DNA of 37,579 nucleotides, taken from contig JABSSL010000115.1 in NCBI GenBank assembly GCA_013214355.1, positions 1 to 37,579 of the forward strand, written 5' to 3'. The position numbers and the translations under genes were made by a program. Each line of letters starts with the position of its first letter. Positions within the stretch are counted from its first letter, which is position 1. This document shows positions 33,106-37,579 of the stretch, piece by piece. The notes under the pieces are model-generated. The model had not been told where the DNA came from, searched no databases, and was given only the letters and a program-made list of their open reading frames with translations. The DNA is from Saprospiraceae bacterium. Lineage in GTDB: Bacteria > Bacteroidota > Bacteroidia > Chitinophagales > Saprospiraceae.

Positions 33106-33248
33106 AGAACAGTTTTGGTTAAAAAAAAGGGGGGTGTCCCAAACAGGCTTATTGGGGTATTTATAATGAGTTCATAAATACTTAGTAATCAGCACTGTAT
33201 CATGCAGGAAAAAAGTCTCGTTAAGCTATCTTAGGGTAGAGTAGGGGC

Positions 33249-33668
33249 TTAGGATTCCTTTTTATCCGATTTGTAGACCCGACCGTTTTCCTGAAAAGAA
33301 GCATACAGCACGATAGCCCAGCCCACAATGAAAAAGGTGCCTCCGAGTGGGGTGATGGGGCCTAGCCATTTTACTTCCAGATTCAGCCACTCCCTGACGG
33401 AAAGTACATAGAGTGAACCCGAAAAAAGGATGATGCCGATTATGAATGCCCAGCCAGCATATTCCATCATTTGCGTCTTTCTAAAGTACAGCCAAAGACC
33501 TAAAAACAACAAGGCAAAAGAGTGGTAAAACTGATAGGTAACTCCGGTTTCAAAGGTAGCGAGCTGTTCTGGATCAAGTACTTGTTCCAAGGTGTGGGCA
33601 CCAAAAGCACCCAAAATTACTGCGGTCATGGCAAAAAAGCTACCCGTTCTGATGAACGACTTTCTCAT
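33249..33668 (-). CDS. DUF423 family inner membrane protein
   Basis: A 139-residue protein with four predicted TM helices. The opening (ILGAFGAHTLEQVLDPEQLATFETGVTYQFYHSFALL, spread over residues 18-54) shows the DUF423 pattern: AFGAH followed by FETGVxYQxYH. A later SGSLYVLSVREW and PLGGTFFIVGWAIVL also fit. Function of the family is not known. It ends in a charged tail. Start is ATG at 33668. Confidence 0.9.
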   Translation of the reverse strand: MRKSFIRTGSFFAMTAVILGAFGAHTLEQVLDPEQLATFETGVTYQFYHSFALLFLGLWLYFRKTQMMEYAGWAFIIGIILFSGSLYVLSVREWLNLEVKWLGPITPLGGTFFIVGWAIVLYASFQENGRVYKSDKKES

Positions 33669-34035
33669 AGGTTGATGTGATGTTAGTAGTCTAAAAACGC
33701 TCTAGTCGACACACTACTATATGCATAGATGATATTTGGAAACAAACACATAGCAGTTGATCTACTTATAGTGGTTAAAAATCTTTTTAATTGTCAATAG
33801 CACTAGTTACCGAGAGCAAAACTGGATGGTGAAAGCAAGGGGTTACCAACCGATTTATACACGGCAAAGGAGAGACCATTTTTCAATAAGCATTTTACTA
33901 ATTTGGGAAACAATCTTCCCGATAATATGGGTAAGGTAGATGACCAAGTCTTGAAGAGGAGCTTAAAGGTACTATTATGCTACGGATATTATGACTAATT
34001 GTACCAAAATTTTACCCGATTTCTGTGAGTTTTTA

Positions 34036-34065
34036 CAAAGATATGTTGTAATTACCTGCAGCAAA
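34036..34065 (-). promoter_or_regulatory. minus-strand promoter (TTTG-N18-TATCTTTG)
   Basis: On the minus strand, TTTG (34065-34062), 18 nt, then TATCTTTG (34043-34036) match the Bacteroidota promoter at both elements and spacing. The start site near 34029 lies about 360 nt before the DUF423 start, so it makes a long leader or a separate small RNA. Confidence 0.45.
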
Positions 34066-34127
34066 ATTAGTTTTTTGGCAGCAGTGCTTGTCTTTGACAA
34101 CTAGCAGCCTTAAGTTCTCAGTTACTA

Positions 34128-34183
34128 GAAGCCATCTCAAAAAGATCCTTTTGCAGCGCAAAGGATGTTTTTGAGATGGCTTC
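34128..34183. repeat. 56-nt near-perfect palindrome
   Basis: A 16-bp outer stem (34128-34143 with 34168-34183, core CCATCTCAAAAA) and a 9-bp inner stem (ATCCTTT...GC with GCAAAGGAT, one bulged T) closed by an AGC loop; the two are separated by a G-G mismatch. The inner stem is followed on both strands by five T, so it can act as a bidirectional terminator. It ends 27 bp before the TTG of the next gene. Its outer ends recall insertion-sequence tips. Confidence 0.8.
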
Positions 34184-34210
34184 CAATACACACACTAAAA
34201 GTCTGAACTT

Positions 34211-36721
34211 TTGAAGAAAATTAGAATCCCTATCATAGTCCTTCTTTTGCTTTCTATAGGAGCATATCTACTGCTAACTCAATGGTCTTTTTCTCCCTTG
34301 AGAAAACTCAAACCTATAGAGGCTTTGCCTTTCGATGCTCCCTATGGCTTTCAGTTTCTTTCGCTCCCGCCTGAGGAGTCCCTCCCACTGGAGGAAGACC
34401 TAGAGCAGAGCAGCTATTGGATGAGCATTCTTGATAAGCTCGGAATCTTGAGTCTAAGGGAACGACAAAAACTTTTGGTTTGGCCTGCCGGTAAGCAGGC
34501 TTTCGATAGACAATTATTTATTTATGATTGTAGTGGTATTGATTTGCCAAAGGAGGATTGGGAGGCTAAAGGTGCACAATTAACTTATTATAAGGGGCAT
34601 CAATTATATCAATTAAAGGATCAGGCAGGAGCGGATATAGTTCTATCGACTTACCGAAATCTAATTCTACTGAGCCATCAATCCGTATTTATTGAAGATG
34701 CCTTACGGGAATTGACGGATCAAAACCGGGCCATAGATCTGAAAATTAATCATCCTAGTTCCTGGCCCTGTACGTCCAAGGAGTCTTTGGCCACAAGTTA
34801 TTATCATTTTCCTTTCGCTAGCTCTCTTTTCCAAGAGGCGACTCAGCAGGGACTTAGTTACCTGAGGCCAATGACCTGGGAAGGGTGGTGTATCCATTGG
34901 CAAGACCAAGTTAATCGTTCGGTCTTCACAGCAGAAGTATTTTGGAAGGAGGAGCAGAATTTGGCGGTTTCCAAGCAAACGGGATTGAGGATGGCAGCAG
35001 CACTTGAGCTCATCCCTTCCTGGGCAATGGATTGGGAGCTATTGCAATTGAAAGACATCCAAAAAACCAATAGCAGATTAACTGCGGGCCGCGCTGATTG
35101 GCTTAGTCGTTACATCTTACCTTGGGCCGGCGATCATATCGGTTGGATCGATTTGATGCCAACGGCCGAAGCCGTTTCGCTGGCTTGGTTGGTTCCTTAT
35201 CAAGATAGTTTATTGGCTCAACAAAGTTTACGCGGATTCCTAGAGGAGGCGGGGGAATTAGAAAGAGAAATCTATCAAACCTTTGAATTGGTGCAAGTAA
35301 ATGCCCAGAATCTATTTGGCGCCTGGCGGAAAGGAGATGAACTAGTGCAAAATCCGTGGTGGTGTAAACTGGCTAACTATTACGTATTCGCAGCTGATCA
35401 ACAAGGACTTAGACAATTAATTGACGCCTATATTGTTGGGCAAAATATGCTTCAGCATGAGTTGCCGGATAACTTAATTCAACTTGAAACGCAATGGATT
35501 AGGGGATTACCCTGTCCAACATCATGGAGAGGTATTATTCCTTCAGACAGTAAAGCTATGTGGCTGAGTGGAAAAGACACTCGCAAGGGCTGGCAGGTCG
35601 AAGGTTTTCCTGCCAGCCTTTCTGCGGACTTGCCAAGCGGCCCGACGGTGCTGTGGCGGAGTCGACTTCGCAGGGAACTCGATCTAGCCCCGAGCTTCAT
35701 ACCCCTGACTGAGGATCGTTGGAAAGCAGCAGCTACGGATCGAAGTCGTGGAATCTATCTTCTTGACCAAGATGGAGATATCCTTTGGCGAAGAGAATTT
35801 AGTGGCGTCAGGCTATCTGAAATCTTTCCATTGGTTCGGCAAGGTGCTTCAGAAAGAAGCTTATTGTTCAATACCAATGAGGCTTTATATCAATGGGATG
35901 AATCCGGGCAGGCCGTTGATCAATTCCCTATTATACTACAACCAGAGGCTAGCACGGGAGTATTAGCGGTAGATTTTCAGCAGGAAGAGATTTATGAGTT
36001 TTTTGTTCCCTGCAAAAATGGAATCTATGCATTCGCCGAGGATGGGGTGCCATTGCCAGATTGGAATCCCTTAGCTGCGGCGGGCCAATTTTTGCAGCCA
36101 TTGCAGCATTTACAAACAAAGACGGATGATTATCTTTTGGGTTTGAATAGTGCTGGAGTCCTGCACAATTGGAAGCGCTTAGGCATGGATCATTTTCCGC
36201 CCAAACAACTGAGTCCAAGCGCGAATCCCTTAGGAGTGGAATCGCAGCAAGACCCCATGCGTGTTGCAGTCGTAGATGACATGGGACTTGCGCAGATAGT
36301 GAATATGGAAGGAGCGCAATTTGGCTTACCCTTAGCAGTGGGATCAGATAGTACCGTACAGTTCTGTGCTGGCAATTTTATTGGCGATGCAAGAATGGAC
36401 TTCATGACGATGCGAGAAGAAGGCCTGAGACTTCATTATTACTCCAATAAAGGTTTTGAGGATGGTGTCCACCAGCGGCTGGATATGAGGCCCGATTCGA
36501 TCTTTACCGTCTCGGTTGCAGGACGAACTTATGATTTAGTAGGGAGCTTGGATCGTGCCAAACAGGAGATTCGATTGTATGACGGGAAAGGGAATCTATT
36601 GCCTGGTTTTCCCTTGGCCGGTACTACGCCATTTAAACTTTATCCGCTGGATTCAAGGAATGATTATGTTTTGTTAGTTGGACATCAGGACTGGTTGCTC
36701 GCCTACCGAATACGGCTGTAG
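34211..36721 (+). CDS. large membrane-anchored protein of unknown function
   Basis: I do not recognise this 836-residue protein. A TTG start at 34211 gives MKKIRIPIIVLLLLSIGAYL, a clear N-terminal anchor or uncleaved signal; the next Met is far inside. Residues 30-430 are a mixed alpha/beta extracytoplasmic part, in layout reminiscent of DUF3352-type proteins. Residues 440-836 look like a beta-propeller: repeated strand pairs with turns such as LLDQDGDILWRREF, YAFAEDGVPLPDW, GNFIGDARMDFMTMREEGLRL and LYDGKGNLLPGFPL. It faces the ung gene tail to tail with only three bases between stops. The hairpin at 34128-34183 lies just upstream and may be in its leader. Confidence 0.8.
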   Translation: MKKIRIPIIVLLLLSIGAYLLLTQWSFSPLRKLKPIEALPFDAPYGFQFLSLPPEESLPLEEDLEQSSYWMSILDKLGILSLRERQKLLVWPAGKQAFDRQLFIYDCSGIDLPKEDWEAKGAQLTYYKGHQLYQLKDQAGADIVLSTYRNLILLSHQSVFIEDALRELTDQNRAIDLKINHPSSWPCTSKESLATSYYHFPFASSLFQEATQQGLSYLRPMTWEGWCIHWQDQVNRSVFTAEVFWKEEQNLAVSKQTGLRMAAALELIPSWAMDWELLQLKDIQKTNSRLTAGRADWLSRYILPWAGDHIGWIDLMPTAEAVSLAWLVPYQDSLLAQQSLRGFLEEAGELEREIYQTFELVQVNAQNLFGAWRKGDELVQNPWWCKLANYYVFAADQQGLRQLIDAYIVGQNMLQHELPDNLIQLETQWIRGLPCPTSWRGIIPSDSKAMWLSGKDTRKGWQVEGFPASLSADLPSGPTVLWRSRLRRELDLAPSFIPLTEDRWKAAATDRSRGIYLLDQDGDILWRREFSGVRLSEIFPLVRQGASERSLLFNTNEALYQWDESGQAVDQFPIILQPEASTGVLAVDFQQEEIYEFFVPCKNGIYAFAEDGVPLPDWNPLAAAGQFLQPLQHLQTKTDDYLLGLNSAGVLHNWKRLGMDHFPPKQLSPSANPLGVESQQDPMRVAVVDDMGLAQIVNMEGAQFGLPLAVGSDSTVQFCAGNFIGDARMDFMTMREEGLRLHYYSNKGFEDGVHQRLDMRPDSIFTVSVAGRTYDLVGSLDRAKQEIRLYDGKGNLLPGFPLAGTTPFKLYPLDSRNDYVLLVGHQDWLLAYRIRL

Positions 36722-36724
36722 CGC

Positions 36725-37396
36725 CTATAACTGCCAATCTATCGGACGCTTTCCTTTTGACTCCAAGAAAGAGTTAGCTTGAGAAAAGTGACGGCTACCA
36801 AAATAGGCGCCACCTGCTAGTGGGGAAGGGTGAGCAGCTTCGAGAATCAGATGTTTAGCGGAGTCGATTAGCACCTTTTTATTTCGCGCAAAGTTGCCCC
36901 ACAACATAAAAACTACGCCTTCTCGCTGAGTTGAAATAGCCCGTATGACGGCATCGGTAAAGGTTTCCCACCCTTTCTTCTGATGAGATCTGGACTTTTT
37001 GTGCTCCACAGTCAATACTGCGTTTAGTAAAAATACACCCTGTTGAGCCCAATGCGTTAGGTCTCCATGCTTAGCCGGCGTGAGATTGAGATCACTGGCC
37101 AATTCCTTGTAAATATTACGTAAGGAAGGCGGAATTCGAATCCCCTTGGGCACGGAGAAGCTTAGCCCCATGGCCTCGCCAGAATTAATATAGGGATCTT
37201 GTCCTAGGATCACCACCTTTACTTGGTCAAAGGGAGTAGTATCAAAAGCATTGAAAATTAAGGAACCGGGCGGGTAAATGGTTTTGCCTGCACTCTTTTC
37301 AGCTTTAACAAAGGATATTAGGCCTTGAAAATAGGGCTGCTCAAATTCTGCAGCGAGTGCTTGCTTCCAGCTTTCTTCAATGCGAACGTTACTCAT
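36725..37396 (-). CDS. ung: uracil-DNA glycosylase, family 1
   Basis: I start it at the ATG at 37396 (223 residues, the usual Ung length); the frame runs on to a TTG at 37459 but the extra residues are not Ung-like. It removes uracil from DNA as the first step of base excision repair. Motif A is GQDPYINSGEAMGLSFSV (65-82, catalytic Asp67); the uracil-recognition Asn is Asn125 in LLLNAVLTV; motif B is HPSPLAGG (His189, Leu193). Motif A normally reads GQDPYHGPGQAHG; here His after Tyr is Ile70 and the next residues are NSGEAM. It should still be active because Asp67, Asn125 and His189 are kept. Confidence 0.93.
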   Translation of the reverse strand: MSNVRIEESWKQALAAEFEQPYFQGLISFVKAEKSAGKTIYPPGSLIFNAFDTTPFDQVKVVILGQDPYINSGEAMGLSFSVPKGIRIPPSLRNIYKELASDLNLTPAKHGDLTHWAQQGVFLLNAVLTVEHKKSRSHQKKGWETFTDAVIRAISTQREGVVFMLWGNFARNKKVLIDSAKHLILEAAHPSPLAGGAYFGSRHFSQANSFLESKGKRPIDWQL

Positions 37397-37470
37397 TAGT
37401 GTGCTGTTTCTGAAGTTATCTAAAGCGTTCCGGTGCTGGTGAAAAACAGCAAGAGACAACTTCTCTATTT

Positions 37471-37579
37471 AGGGCGTCCTCAAAAAGTCGGCGCTGATTT
37501 CAGGTTATCATCATACCAGTTGGGCGCTTCGAAGTGGTTGAGTAAGCCACAGCTCTTGCTGTTGATTTCATTATAGTTG
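37471..37579 (-). mobile_element. right-edge fragment of a probable insertion sequence
   Basis: The tip-like sequence GGGCGTCCTCAAAAAGTCGG begins at 37472 and contains, on the minus strand, the stop codon of an ORF that runs in from outside the window. An ORF ending within the terminal repeat is typical of IS transposases. The other end and any target duplication lie outside the window, so the identity is unproven. Confidence 0.5.
37480..37579 (-). CDS. C-terminal end of an ORF entering from the right (transposase suspected)
   Basis: Thirty-two codons are visible before TGA (complement of 37480-37482). The peptide reads NYNEINSKSCGLLNHFEAP then NWYDDNLKSAPTF. It has protein-like composition, and the frame is open to the edge. 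I cannot name the family; the context of the terminal repeat points to a transposase. It lies 83 bp upstream of the ung start, so its insertion may have replaced the ung promoter. Confidence 0.45.
   Translation of the reverse strand, partial: NYNEINSKSCGLLNHFEAPNWYDDNLKSAPTF

Larger units (their letters stand above)
32875..33248. other. 374-bp region between two minus-strand genes
   Basis: No gene is seen. It holds the palindrome at 32997-33016 and, on the minus strand, a TATATTTG -7-like element at 33098-33105. A run of eight A followed by five to six G (33121-33134) is unusual but has no obvious function. Confidence 0.4.
33669..34210. other. 542-bp intergenic region
   Basis: It separates the divergent DUF423 (-) and large unknown protein (+) genes. 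It contains a minus-strand promoter-like pair (34036-34065), a long palindrome (34128-34183), and an open frame without good start (33807-33998, +). The left third has no gene or repeat that I can see. Confidence 0.5.

Overview
The window looks like a chromosomal segment of a Bacteroidota bacterium, perhaps of the Saprospiria group. The reasons are an alternative complex III (ACIII) plus aa3 oxidase gene run in the Bacteroidota order, an extended-Tat ActB leader, promoter-like TTG/TAnnTTTG sites instead of the usual -35/-10, weak Shine-Dalgarno sequences with several TTG starts, a CHAT/TPR protein, and a small DUF3575-like barrel. The class-level placement is inference. No rRNA, tRNA or CRISPR array was seen.

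Left part (1-14.2 kb), mostly unrelated genes: three ~65-bp tandem repeats at the left edge, an MFS exporter (-), an ECF-type sigma factor (+), a cyclophilin (-), an 800-residue FtsX/MacB-type ABC permease (+), then four genes on the minus strand: a CHAT-protease/TPR protein, a DUF3686 'DNA repair ATPase' homologue without a visible ATPase domain, a tandem universal stress protein and an M24 peptidase.

Centre (14.7-32.3 kb), the respiratory chain on the plus strand: a promoter at about 14.66-14.69 kb precedes actABCDEF (quinol:cytochrome c oxidoreductase), then oxidase subunit II, subunit I, heme O synthase (ctaB), two subunit III proteins and subunit IV, closed by a strong terminator at 30.6 kb. 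A second short run has a Sco-like protein without copper ligands, a DUF420 (CtaM-like) protein with an EF-hand-type loop, and a small CPMC-motif membrane protein, again closed by a terminator. ACIII would oxidise menaquinol and pass electrons through its hemes to CuA and heme a/a3-CuB. The most striking observation is that oxidase subunit II carries a C-terminal OmpA-like peptidoglycan-binding domain with both diaminopimelate-binding residues, which would tie the oxidase or ACIII-oxidase supercomplex to the cell wall. Several subunits also carry His/Asp/Glu-rich tracts.

Right part (32.3-37.6 kb): a DUF3575-like outer membrane protein (-), a DUF423 membrane protein (-), a 540-bp intergenic region with a 56-nt near-perfect palindrome, a large unrecognised membrane-anchored protein (+), uracil-DNA glycosylase (-), and at the right edge the end of an ORF that stops inside an insertion-sequence-like terminus.
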